From positions 992,001-1,056,000 of the forward strand of contig JAECYW010000022.1 of assembly GCA_023014335.1 (NCBI GenBank): a stretch of 64,000 nt of DNA, in the 5' to 3' direction. The position numbers and the translations under genes were made by a program. A model generated the notes under the pieces. That model was not told where the DNA came from, did no database searches, and was given only the letters and a program-made list of their open reading frames with translations. Within the stretch, counting starts at the first letter, position 1. The number at the start of each line of letters is the position of its first letter. The stretch is from Galerina marginata. Lineage: Eukaryota > Basidiomycota > Agaricomycetes > Agaricales > Galerinaceae. Positions 11,756-22,135 of this stretch are shown here, one piece after another.

Positions 11756-11768
11756 GATAAATATAAGC
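11756..11768 (-). promoter_or_regulatory. TATA-like element of NACHT A, conserved upstream in copy C
   Basis: On the minus strand GCTTATATTTATC lies about 230 nt upstream of the ATG at 11533. The same element inside a conserved block occurs upstream of copy C (48168-48180), and a shorter form upstream of copy D (57510-57520). Conservation among paralogues supports a promoter role, but no transcript start is known. Confidence 0.4.
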
Positions 11769-12526
11769 AGTCGATTCGTTTGACGTGCACTATATTACGT
11801 GAAGTGAATTTCTTGCCTTCGTTGAACCAAGTCAAGTTCCTATGAAAGCGTAAGCAATTATAACGATGGATCAACGACTCATTTGACGAAGCGCAATAAG
11901 GTATGAATGAAGCCGAATAAATCCAAGTAAGGATGACTTTAATATCAATCACGCTGACCATAGAGCAGGATTGGAATGGTAAGACGCCGCGAGAAGGAGC
12001 GAATAGGCCACCACAAATAAATGCATAGCCTGACAGCATAGGACTCGGATATTTGGGCATAGAAGTGCATGCAGTTAAAACGATGAATCGAGAATATAGA
12101 GAACCGGTCAGATAAACTACGGCTGTAACACACTTAGTCGGCTGACGCACCAACGTATGAATTACATCCTCCCAGACGCGAAGCCCTGTAGAAAAAAGCA
12201 ACTTGATGTTCCAAGGTATAAAAGCAAACGACAGATGCAACAAAGCAGCAAGCGAGCAAAGAAATAATTATGAAAAAATGTGTTAACCGAGAATCTTCCT
12301 TGATAAAATCAGCCGCCTAAAACAGAACCGTAAGCATTTCATTTTGGAAGAGAGACCAGGTAAAGCCATAGCGACCTCCAGGTCAAGCTTGACCGAGAAC
12401 GAATCCGGCTCCTTTACACATAAATTTCGTCACATAAATTTGCACAGAGAGGGTATTGAGATACATGTTCCAGGGTATAAAAGCAAAATGACAGATGCAA
12501 CAACGCAGCTCATCAGAAAGAAACGA
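11769..12526. repeat. NACHT A upstream region and partial tandem duplicate of the GMC last exon
   Basis: Up to about 12200 this is the 5' flank of NACHT A, similar in part to the upstream region of NACHT C. At about 12205-12345 is a decayed copy of the sequence at about 12465-12605, which holds the last exon and 3' flank of GMC copy 1. The duplicate keeps the intron acceptor-like end but has lost the reading frame. From about 12400 the sequence belongs to the left arm of the large GMC inverted repeat. Confidence 0.6.
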
Positions 12527-15500
12527 TTATGAAAAATCGTTTTTTAAACGAGAATCTTCCTTAATGAAGTCGGCCGCCTAAGAAAGGATTGTAAGTATTT
12601 AATTTTAAAAGAGAAGCAGTGAAAGTCGTACCCTCTCAGCGATCATGTAGACAGTGGAGACCTTTCTTTAAATTTTAGCGATCTTCCCACATCAAAACAA
12701 ACAACTAAACGGGTACTCACCAAATGTGCGCTGATAGGAAAAGGAATGACCGACGCATCTAAATCAAGACCAACGAAAAGTCAACACTCAAACGAAAAAG
12801 CACGAAAAAAAAAAAAGCACACACCAACAACCCGAACATTATCCACCCCATACACCCTCAACCTCCCATCCACCACACCCCCCAGCTCAGCCGCCATCAT
12901 CGCCATCGACCCCGTAACATGATTATCGCTCCTCGACACCCTCCTTGCCCACTCGCCCACCTTCACCTCCTCATCCTCATCCTCATCCTCATCCTCATCC
13001 TCATCCTCATCCTCATCCTCATCCTCATCCTCATCCTCATCCTCATCCTCATCCTCATCCTCATCCTCATCCTCATCCTCATCCTCATCCGTCGTCGTCC
13101 CATTCCCCTTCCCATTCCCACTGTTATTCCCCTTCCCTTTCAAATCCGCACCAGGCTGATACTCCCCCGCATAAATCCTATCCATCGGCGGGGCCCTCAA
13201 CATCCGCCTCCCCATCTGGATCCCTTTCACATGCGTCGTAAGATCCAGCGGGTGCGCGTAGTACGCTGGGTCGACCGCGGGCGCTTTATGTGGCGAGGAA
13301 GAGGAGATGTGCGTGCGGCCTCTGGAGAGGGGGGAGACGAGGACGGCGTTGATGGATGAGAATTGTTTTTTGGTGCGTTTTCGGGATCGGGGGTCTGGGC
13401 CTGCGTAGCCTGGTTCTTGCTTACTACGTTAGATCGTGGTTGAGGGAAAGAGAAGGAGCGCGAACCGAAGTTAAGCTCCATAGGAGCCGACTTATCCTCC
13501 TCCCAAGCGTCGAGCATGATAGTATGCTGCTTTTCAATCCCCCTCGCGAGGTTGGCGTTTCCGTTCGAAAACGATTCAGCATATCTCCGAAGACCCTCTC
13601 TCGCACTCTTAATACCGCTCATGAGTTGGGATTGGCCTTCGGAGTGTGCGTATAGCTGGGAGGGGAGGGCGAGGCTTAGGGAGCGAGGAGCGGCTGATAA
13701 CATGCCTTTGTTTTTTCGGTGTCGTTAGTACAAAATACAGAATCCAAAATAAAAGAGAAAGAGGGGAGGTTGGATGAATACCTGTACGGTTATAATACCA
13801 CAACTCCCTCTGCTCGCGCTGGAAATCAGGATCCGAAAGAGCGTCGCGAGTCACGCTGTACCGCTTGGTATAAGCAAAAACAAAACAAAAAAACACGAAT
13901 TGATATAGTTTGAGTTTGGATTAAACTCACGGAGCGGTAGTGTATGCATTCGCCCAGCTATGAACGTGATCTTCCGACAAGACGGTTTATTCATTAAATA
14001 TCAACCAGTCAATATATAGGAAAGAGTGAATGTATGCGTACCAGCTAGGTTTTCTCCTACAGTAGGCAAGTCCAAAACCGGTTCTACACCTGCTGAGCGA
14101 AGAATACTTCAAAAAAACCCACATTAGCGCTCAAATCTCCTTCAGGAAAACTCGGCGTACTTGGAATTACCAATACCCGAAAGTTCCAAGATCTTCGGAC
14201 TCCCAATCGCACCCGCAGACAGGATAACCTCCTTCCGCACGCGGAGCTGGCTGAGTTGGCCGTCTTTGGATTTGAACTCTACTCCGATGGCTCGTGGACG
14301 TGCTATAGGTGACGTTGAGGAAGAAGACGATGTTGAAGGAGAAGGAGAAGAAGAAGGCTGCCACAGCAACCTAGTAGCCAAAACCTCAGTCAGAACAGTC
14401 AAGTTCGGACGATCGGCGAAAGGGGTGTAATAAGCGCAAGCCGAAGAACATCTGCGGACCATCAGGGTAAGTAAAAAGTGGGGGATACCACAACAGAATA
14501 GAACAGAATGGAATGGAATAAAGTTACCGAGTATTATTCCTCGGATCAAGAGAACTAAAAGCCACCCCCACCCTCCCCTGCGTCTCCCCATCCAACAAAT
14601 CCTCCGAATCCTCAAAACCCGTCGCTTCCCTCCACAACGCGGCTTGTGGGAAGAAGTAGTTCGAGAACCCCACTTGTACGCCGCCTTTTCCTTTGCCTTT
14701 TTCTTTTCTTTCGCCTTTGCCTTGGCCTTTACCTTCCGCACTGGCAAACGCAGACCCATGGAACGCCGGATCGTAGCGCGCCCCAGAGGCCGTTTGGTAC
14801 GCGTTCGGGGGGTGGAACCGCTCGGATCTCTGGAAGTAGGGGAGGAGGGCGGGCCAGGTCCAGTTGGGGTCGTCGTTGAGGAGCGTGCTCCATGCGTTGT
14901 ATTGGGTTTTCTCTCCTGTGGTCTGTGAGAGCGAGAGTGTGTTGGGTGTTGGGGTTTATGTGGATGGGTAAGGTGAGGGATGGACTTACGAATATCATGC
15001 TGTTGACTGGAAAAAAAGAATTAAGGAAAGGCGGGTCAGGGAAAGGGATAAGGCCGATCAGAGGAGAAGAGAGGAGAGGAGAAGAGAAGAGAAACGCACT
15101 GATCGTCCCTCCTCCAAGCACCTTCCCAGCGTTAACAGTCGATTTTCGTTTGCCTAGGTGTTCTTGTGGGATCGTTTCGTAGAACCAGTTGAAGGCCATG
15201 AATGATGGGCCCATGGACGCCATCCCGGGGATGAATATCTGAATTAAAACATACGGTCATATTCGAATCGAAGGGCAGAGAACAAAGAACGAAGAAGACG
15301 AGAAACGAGAATCGCACGTCTGGTAGGTTTTCCGCGTTGGGTCCTGCTTCGAGGACGACGACGCTGATGTTAGGATCTTCGGTTAGCCGACCGGCGACGG
15401 CTAGTCCGCTGTGAAGACCCATGCAGCGAGTCAAGCTCTATGTTAGCATAGAGTTATGCTGGGCTTACGCAGTTCCACCACCGACGACGATGTAGTCGTA

Positions 15501-15949
15501 TACTTTCTGTGATTCTTGGCCATCGTCGTTCGTTTGAGGCGTGCTGCCAGTGCCTGAACGAGGATCTTCGGCTTTGCGTCGGAAGGCGCCTGCCTGGATG
15601 ATTAGAGAAGAATTAGGGAAGTCGTGAGCGCATTTATTTGGCTATATACCCTTATTCTCTCGCCGGGGTTTAGAGGTGGAGGATTGAGAGGTGTGGACCT
15701 ATGGAGATTGCGTCAGATACGCCTTGCAAAGAAAAAGTACGACATACGGTTTGTCCATGACTGTAGCGTCCTTCATGGACGGGCTATCGACAGTCTCTGG
15801 AGGATTAAGAGACGAGGACCTGCCAAACAACCTCAGACGCGTATTAGTGAAGTAAAAACAACTTACTTATTATTCCCAACAGCTGGAGTCCCCATCCCAC
15901 TACATGAACGGCTGAGCGCCAAGAGCGCGACGATGACAGAGAGCCGCAT
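12527..15949 (-). CDS. GMC oxidoreductase, secreted, with poly(Asp-Glu) insertion (copy 1)
   Basis: FAD-dependent glucose-methanol-choline family enzyme that oxidises alcohols and reduces oxygen or quinones; a signal peptide (MRLSVIVALLALSRSCSG) indicates export. Seventeen exons on the minus strand: 15867-15949, 15748-15819, 15650-15698, 15469-15593, 15318-15408, 15100-15238, 14990-15006, 14528-14922, 14161-14451, 14042-14106, 13931-13970, 13782-13855, 13466-13705, 12825-13415, 12721-12758, 12632-12661, 12527-12577; phases close to 796 aa. The FAD motif is VVGGGTAGL; GMC signatures are GKVLGGGT, LSAGAIGSPKILELSG and GENL-DH. The C-terminal domain has DNHVTGSMAM and a second His (PISAHL) as the likely catalytic pair. 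Compared with copy 2 it carries an Asp-Glu repeat tract (12969-13090) before the catalytic His region. Lys/Gly- and Ser-rich linkers are present in both copies. Exact substrate unknown. Confidence 0.88.
12969..13090. repeat. Hexanucleotide repeat (TCCTCA)n, about 20 copies, coding
   Basis: A nearly perfect hexamer tract lies in exon 14 of GMC copy 1 and encodes about 20 Asp-Glu dipeptides on the minus strand. The paralogue has only GEDEE at this place. Hexamer changes keep the frame, so the tract can vary in length without killing the gene. Confidence 0.95.
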
Positions 15950-17063
15950 TGTCAAAACAAGTCCTTGTCAAGTCGTTCTGGAGTAGAAGTAGAATGGTTG
16001 TGGCGGCGACGCGATAGGAGGTCTTCTGGTGAAGCAATTGTGGTGAGGAGTACGAAGCCTCGACGCGATCCTGTCCTTTTATGCTTCGGGAACGGAAACC
16101 CCTTTTCTTCTAGACTGGGCTGGTCGTGACATTGGCGCCGATGAACGCCATTAGCCTAGGACTGCGTTTTTGGTTTGATGATGAGCGAGACGAATGGGTG
16201 GAAGCACTTGGAGAGATACAGGGCCACGGTGAAAGTCGTTAGTATTGAACTGAACTGAACGGGTCCGGCGGTGGACTCGTCGTGGACTCGGACGACCGTG
16301 CGAACAAATTGTATTCTGCAACGACGTCAACTTCATGCTGCGAGCTACTGACGCGCTCAGCGATCGATTAGAACGGCGTACTCGATATCGGGCTTGAATG
16401 GCTTCCGCCTTGCATCAGTGACTCCCTGGGTCTGGATGGATTTGACCGCCACTCCAACGCCACTTGGTCAACAGATCACCTCGCCCTTCATATCCGAGAG
16501 TCCTGACTCCTGAAGTTTGGACTCAGTACTCAAAGTACTCAACCCTTATCGCTCCTGCACTGCCGTACGCTATACCTGGAATCTTTCAGAAAGAGCTCGA
16601 GCGCTGCCCGCTACCGCAATCGTCCTCAGGCTGGGATGGAGTCACGGTTTGGCTATAGGTGACCTGGACGCACTGATATTAGTCGTCATCTGGAGAACGA
16701 TGGTGTTCAAATTCTATAGGCAAAAAAAGCCTCGAGCTATCTTGCTATGAAGTTCGAGGAACCCCACATTCAAGGATTTCCTTGTTATCGTCTAGATGGA
16801 CTCCGATCTGATTCCGAAGCTTCCGACTCGGACACCAAGTAGAACTCCAGTTTGCTGCGCCCGCGGCAACTGAAGACGGGTATTAGCGTCCTGCACACAT
16901 CAGACTCGTCCCCTGCAAGATCACATGCCTGCAACGTGCTGCTCTATACTCCACTCTCTACTTGGGTTATCTCTACACAGCCTGAATCCACACCGCTAAG
17001 TACTTAGAGCATGGCAAGAGAAGGAATCGCCTCTCCGAACTCCCCCTCGTGTACTTCTTCGAG
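15950..17063. other. Divergent intergenic region between GMC copy 1 and membrane protein 1
   Basis: On the minus strand CATAAAAGG at about 16077-16085, some 130 nt upstream of the GMC ATG, is a TATA candidate. Sequence up to about 16780 repeats in reverse complement at 24545-25300 upstream of GMC copy 2, so it is shared promoter-side DNA. The remaining part should contain the promoter of the membrane-protein gene. No further gene is supported. Confidence 0.45.
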
Positions 17064-18666
17064 ATGGCGAAAGCCTTCCCAATCGACGCCGCACAAGTAG
17101 TCGCTCTCTTCATGGAAAGCGTCTTTTACGGGTAAGCCTCTTCCCTTCCCTCCCCCCCACGAACGCTTATCAAACCCTTTCTGAATCCCAGCAAGCCCTC
17201 CCACCTCACCTCTACATTTCCACTAACCCCCACCTCTCATCCAGGAATATACCTAGTCTCATTCTTCACCTCCCTCCGCGTCCTCCTCTGGTCACCCTCA
17301 GAAGGCCGATTCAAACCCCCCTCCCTCATCAACAAGAAAATGCTCTCCGCCGCTCTCCTAATGCTCCTCTTCGCGTCGATGGATGTGGCTTTTCATCTGC
17401 GGCATAACCTCGAAGCGTTCGTGTATTTCAATGGCGATCCTGTTGAGGACTTTGAGAGGACGGCTAATTGGATAAATGTTATGAAGATGGGGTGTTATGT
17501 TGCTCAGACGTTTGTGGGGGATAGTATTCTGGTGCGCGTTTCTCCTCTCCGTATCGTCTGAGGGATATATTTATCATTATTTCTGCGGCTCAGCTCTTCC
17601 GATGTTGGATCGTATACGACCGAAGTTGGCTCGTAGTCTCCCTCCCAATCGTCTTATGGCTAGGCACATCAGGCAAGTCCTTCCCTCCCTCACCCTCACC
17701 CTCACCCTCACCCATCCCTCATCTTCCGTTCTAAAAAAAAACCCACTAGCCTGCGGAGCGATCACGATCTACGCCGAAGCAACCCTCAACACCTCCTCCG
17801 GAAAAACCAAGATGCTCAACTCATCCACCCTCCTACCCTTCATCACCAGCATGCTGTGCCTCACACTCGCCACCAACTTTATCACTACCTGTAAGTACCG
17901 TACTTCCCGCTTTCTCTTTCTCTACGTCTGAATCATCACGCCACTTACCACTTACCACTTAACTCATTAACACTCCCGACCCGACCTGAATCTAGCCCTC
18001 GTCGTACACCGCATATGGACGATCCGCAACTCCATCAAACGCAGTTCAGCGCTCATCTCGCCCTCAAGCTCCCGCCTCACCAACGTGCTCGTCGTCCTCA
18101 TCGAGTCCGGGCTGATGTATACATTCTCCATCATAATCCTGTTCGGGGTGTACATGGCGTCTAATAACGCCCAGTATGGTGTCTCCAACGCGGTATGTCC
18201 AAGTATTCTCCATTCCATCCCATCTGCAGAACTCCTGATTCTTTCTGCTTCTGCTTCCTAGGTCGTCCAAATCATCGTAAGTGCATCATCTCTTATCTAC
18301 TCTCCCAATTTCAAGTCGTCCGAGACATCCGCTCATAATCCTTCCACCTGGACCCTCAAACAGGGTATCACATTTAACCTAATCATCATAAGCGTCGACC
18401 GCGGAGAAGCGACGCAGCCCCCCTCTCCCTCCCCCTCCCCCTCCCCCTCCCACTCCCGTGGAGCGCGCTCAAGAATAAGCCAGCACGAATCCCAAAGAAA
18501 TAATCCTCCGCCAGTGCACTTGATCAACCTCCAAACGAGCGTGGCTAGGTTCCCTGACCCGACGACTCGCGATCGGACGCCTGTGAAGTCTGGGTCTGGG
18601 TCTGAGCATGGGTTGGATGTTGGGGATTTACGCGTACGGACCGAGCGGGATTGGAAGCTTCGTTAG
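17064..18666 (+). CDS. Seven-helix membrane protein, Agaricomycete family (copy 1)
   Basis: Uncharacterised integral membrane protein with seven predicted helices: around ALFMESVFYG, AALLMLLFASMDVAF, YVAQTFVGDSILL, WLVVSLPIVLWLG, ITSMLCLTLATNFI, VLIESGLMYTFSIIILFG and IIGITFNLIIISV; the soluble C-tail is Ser/Pro/Arg-rich. Exons 17064-17130, 17245-17531, 17594-17672, 17750-17890, 17996-18192, 18264-18278 (15 nt), 18364-18666 give 362 aa. Exons 1 and 2 join in frame only if 17131-17244 is a twin intron (see separate entry). Intron 17673-17749 begins with GC (GCAAGT). The paralogue at 20352-21748 shares all splice positions. Such proteins are numerous in mushrooms; function is unknown. Next to P450 and GMC genes it could be a sensor or transporter, but there is no direct evidence. 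Confidence 0.82.
17131..17244 (+). other. Predicted twin intron (stwintron) in membrane protein 1
   Basis: A single GT-AG intron here puts the next exon in the wrong frame. If the internal intron 17132-17191 (GTAAGCC...CCCAG, 60 nt) is removed first, the leftover G17131 joins CAAGCC to create a GC-type donor (GCAAGC) for an external intron of 54 nt ending at 17244. It has a good branch site (CACTAAC). The codon then closes as G|GA and gives FYGIYLVSFF, the expected family sequence. The paralogue has the same arrangement at 20422-20545. Confidence 0.6.
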
Positions 18667-20351
18667 TGGTTATGGTTATGTTGGCAGATTGGCATATTTG
18701 GTTTTTGGTTTTTTGGTTTCTTTCGGTCGAATTTAATTGGAGCCTGGAGGAGTGTAAGTGTCGATTGCATGGAAATTCACATTCTAAAGGCCTAGATACT
18801 CTCTTTACCCTAGTCACCGAAATAATGCAATCGTGACTCCTGAGTTCTCCTAATCTAAACGCGTGCTCTGAGTCCTGTTCACTACTGGGGTCGAATTATT
18901 TTGACGGGGGTCAAAAGGTCATGGTAAGTCGTTTTGCTTTTGACCGTACATTTTGCCATGGGGTCTTCCCCTAAATTCCGACGGCAAAATGACTTGACAA
19001 AATCCAAGCGATGTGACTCGTACTTTGACCACTGGCAATATTTTCCCACCTCAGTAGTGGTTGATAATTGATGGTCATCCAAATCATTCATCTACCAGTT
19101 GCAAGTTATGGATACGTTGATAATCCTTCCGTCCTCAACCAGGACATCACGTTTAACCCGCTCAAGCAGGAATCTCAAAGAAATAGTCCTCTCCACTTGA
19201 ATAACATTCAAACGAGTGTAGCTAGGTTTCCCGACCCGACGACTCGTACGCCTGCAAAGTTTGAGTCGGGCTTACATTCTAAGGGCATAGATATCCTCGC
19301 CGCTCGGTGTCCTAGTCATCGAAAGAACGAATCACTGGGACTCCTGAGTCGCCTAATTTAAACGCGGGCTCTGAGGTCTGTTGACAAGGGTCATTGAGGA
19401 AATTTATCTTCAGGGTCGACGAGGCTCTTTGAATTGACCTATTATCATGTCTTCATTGACCGTCGGTATGAGTCTGGTGTCTGAAATTCACCACACGAGC
19501 ACGACTGGAAGCTTCGTTAATGGTGAAGTAGACCAGTTAGATCTAATTTTTGATCCTTTAGGTTTCTGTCGTTTCTTAGGTTAAGCACTGTAGGCGTTGA
19601 TAGTACTGGTATTTAATCCTGCTGGATTCATAGGCATATAATTTACTTTCTAATGGAAAAAGCACCTGCAATCGAAAGAATGGAATCACTGGGACTCCTA
19701 AGTCGCCTAATTTAACGGCGGTCTTCGAGTTCTGTCGATAAAGAATTGTAGAGGACCTTTACCTTCATGGTGGATGAGATGAGCTTTGAATTGACCTGTT
19801 ATCGTCTTTATTGACCAGCCATCGAGCGGGTAACACGATCAATCGAGTGTCTGAGGCGCAAGTCTATTTTTGGTTGGCACGCCAACCACGTGTCGACGTA
19901 CCCCTTGAATGATCGTCGATCGACGCTTGCCTAATTCGTTATCATCATGAGAACGATAAAAATTATAAAATGAAAAACGGGGTGCAGAAATCCACCTTCT
20001 ATCTACCTATCTATTTGAACAAGCTCGTACTGTATTGCGCTTCTTTTTATATGGCTGGGGAGAGGGGCCTGGGGAATATCAAGCGCTCATTTGGTTAATC
20101 GCGGCGCGTGGCTCGGCATGCTGTTAAAATGCCGGATATAACTTGAACTGTGTCATTGCAACTCCAACTTCAGATCTGCGACATTCCACTGAATGAGTTC
20201 AAGTTCTACAATACTTGATCCCTGAAAAATCGATGCCTGCGACGCGCTTGCCCATGCTCCATTTTGCACTTGCATTTCGCACAGCCCGAATCGGCTTCGC
20301 TTACTTATAGGATCGCAAACGTTAGGACCGTCGTCGTAGATTTCAGCAGGC
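18667..20351. repeat. Spacer with tandem decayed 3' flanks of the membrane-protein gene
   Basis: Three related blocks at about 18750-18860, 19270-19385 and 19640-19740 (each containing CTGGGACTCCT-like or GACTCCTGAG-like text and an AATTTAA end) repeat the gene's 3' flank. Between them lies a coding remnant (19065-19365). The 300 bp before 20352 resembles the promoter region of membrane protein 1. So this spacer is the scar of at least one further tandem duplicate. Confidence 0.6.
19065..19365 (+). pseudogene. Remnant of a third membrane-protein copy (last exons)
   Basis: The translation contains VIQII, then DITFNPLKQESQRN and LNNIQTSVARFPDPTTRTP, matching the last two exons of membrane protein 1 (VVQII, GITFNLIII and INLQTSVARFPDPTTRD). 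Everything upstream of the 15-nt exon equivalent is missing, and the membrane helix in the last exon is lost. It lies between the two intact genes in the same orientation. Confidence 0.75.
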
Positions 20352-21748
20352 ATGGGGCAAGGTTCCTTCCCAATCGACGCAGCCCAAATAGTCGGGCTCT
20401 TCATAGAAAGCGTCTTTTACGGGTAAGCCTCGTCTTTGTAACACGCGAATGCTTAGCGCTTATCCTCGAATGTGGACTTTCAGCAAGCTCTCGATGCTTA
20501 CAGGCTCGAAGTATCATTCTCTCTGACCGCTTGATTGTCGTTTAGGAATGTACCTCATCTCGTTCTTCAACTGCATCCACGTACTGGTTTGGTCGAACAG
20601 GTGGTTTAAACCACGACACAACATAAAGAAGGCGATGTTGCTCGCGGCTCTTCTGATGCTTATCTTTGCATCGATGGATGTAGCCTTCCATCTGCGACAT
20701 GTCCTCGAAGCCTTTATTTATTTCAATAGCGACCCTATCAAAACATTCGACAGAACATCTAACTGGATCAATGTCATGAAGATGGGTTGTTTTGTCGCTC
20801 AGACATTCGTCGGGGACAGCATCCTGGCGCGTATTTTCCCTTCCATCGTCCAGTAGAACTCATGTGAATATTATCCTTCGACACCCCAGATCTATCGGTG
20901 CTGGATTGTGTATGACCGAAATTGGCTTGTTGTCGCGTTACCGATTTTTTTGTGGCTGGGCACAACAGGCAAGCTGATTTCCTAAATTTGTATTTTTCTA
21001 AGAACGTCGTCAGCCTGTGGAGTGGTGACAATTCACGCCGAAGCCACTCTGCACCATGAGTCTGGGAAGCTGCTCAATTCTCCGACACTCGTGCCATTCA
21101 TCACAAGTATGCTGTGCCTCACTCTTGCCACCAACGTTATCACGACCTGTATGTGCATCGGCTGCAATGTGAGGTCATGCAACGTAACTCACCCCCTCCT
21201 AGCCCTCATCGTTCACCGTATTTGGAGGATTCGTAATTCGTTAAAGCGCCGTTCGGTCGTCGTCGTCTCGACCTCTCGCCTCACCAGCGTAGTCCTGGTC
21301 CTTATCGAATCGGGTCTGATGTACACCCTTTCGATTGTCATTTTGTTTGTGTTGTATATGTCATCCAACAACGCCCAATACGGTGTCTCCAACGCGGTAT
21401 GTTATTTTTCGTTCCGGTTCAAAATTTCCTGACACTTGTCCATCTGACGGCTTCAAGATCGTACAAATCATCGTAAGTGTATCATTTACCAGGTAAGAAT
21501 TCTAGTAATGACAATCCTTCCCTGCCTAATAATAGGGTATCACTTTCAACCTGATCATCGTGAGCGTGGGCCGCGGTGATGCTACTATTTCTCCTCCCTC
21601 AGGTTCATGTACCAGCGAACGGGAACACCACAAGGACGCCCCGCCACTGCACTTGATCAATATTCAGACCAGCGTTTCCACATTCCACGACCCAACGACG
21701 CCGGTAAAGTCTGGAACGGATGTAGAAAATGCATCGACAAGATCTTAG
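20352..21748 (+). CDS. Seven-helix membrane protein, Agaricomycete family (copy 2)
   Basis: Paralogue of the gene at 17064-18666 with the same seven helices and exon plan: 20352-20421, 20546-20826, 20890-20968, 21014-21148, 21203-21396, 21458-21472 (15 nt), 21536-21748; 328 aa. The C-terminal tail is shorter and lacks the Ser-Pro repeats. The exon 1/2 junction again needs a twin intron. Two further introns have GC donors: 20827 (GCGCGT, where copy 1 has GTGCGC) and 20969 (GCAAGC). If the first of these no longer splices, the protein would be cut short in helix three, so this copy might be weakly expressed. Function unknown. Confidence 0.78.
20422..20545 (+). other. Predicted twin intron (stwintron) in membrane protein 2
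   Basis: Internal intron 20423-20483 (GTAAGCC...TTTCAG, 61 nt) sits one base inside the external intron. After its removal G20422 meets CAAGCT to form a GC donor, and the external intron (63 nt after removal) ends at 20545 with a CTGAC branch site. The exon join G|GA gives GMYLISFF in frame. Same logic and position as in copy 1 although intron sequences have diverged. Confidence 0.6.
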
Positions 21749-22135
21749 TGGGACTCTCGTCCGCGATAAGATGAGTAGTTGGATTTCAATTTTGGACTTC
21801 AGTTGTTGGTCTCCTTACGGCATAGAAATATCTTAATGTGCTACTTTTTATCTTCTATACTTGATTGGTCTATACTTGATTGGTGACTGGTAGGGACAAT
21901 TGATTCGCGGTCGCATTCTTTCTCCATCTCTGGTTAAAGTAGGTTACTCTGAATCTGCGGCTTTCAGTGTATCTGACTACTTAAGGAGTTAAACGGGAAA
22001 GATCTTGTTCTCCCGAGTTTGCCTCTGTAATCAACTCGATCGCTGTAGCAGAACGCGGCCTTATCGAGCACTTGAAAGGCGTCTTATGACTAGGACCAAC
22101 CTGATGAGTGTTGGAAAAGCCGAGGGCGAAAAAAC
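21749..22135. other. Convergent intergenic region
   Basis: The 3' flanks of membrane protein 2 (+) and P450 copy 1 (-) meet here. From about 22000 the sequence repeats at about 28845 next to P450 copy 2, so it marks the left end of the P450 duplication. No gene seen. Confidence 0.5.

Larger units (their letters stand above)
12400..16780. repeat. Left arm of large inverted repeat carrying GMC copy 1
   Basis: This arm matches about 24545-28800 in reverse complement, covering the whole GMC gene, about 800 bp of promoter-side flank and about 130 bp of 3' flank. All 17 exons of the two genes correspond one to one. The spacer between the arms (about 7.8 kb) carries two membrane-protein genes and one P450 gene. 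Confidence 0.85.

Noticed and set aside
12969..13090. CRISPR-like or telomere-like array
   Set aside because: It is a hexanucleotide microsatellite without spacers, inside a coding exon; the organism is a eukaryote.
12919..13359. Long open frames on the plus strand rich in Ile-Leu or His-Pro dipeptides
   Set aside because: They are readings of the hexamer repeat inside GMC copy 1 on the wrong strand.
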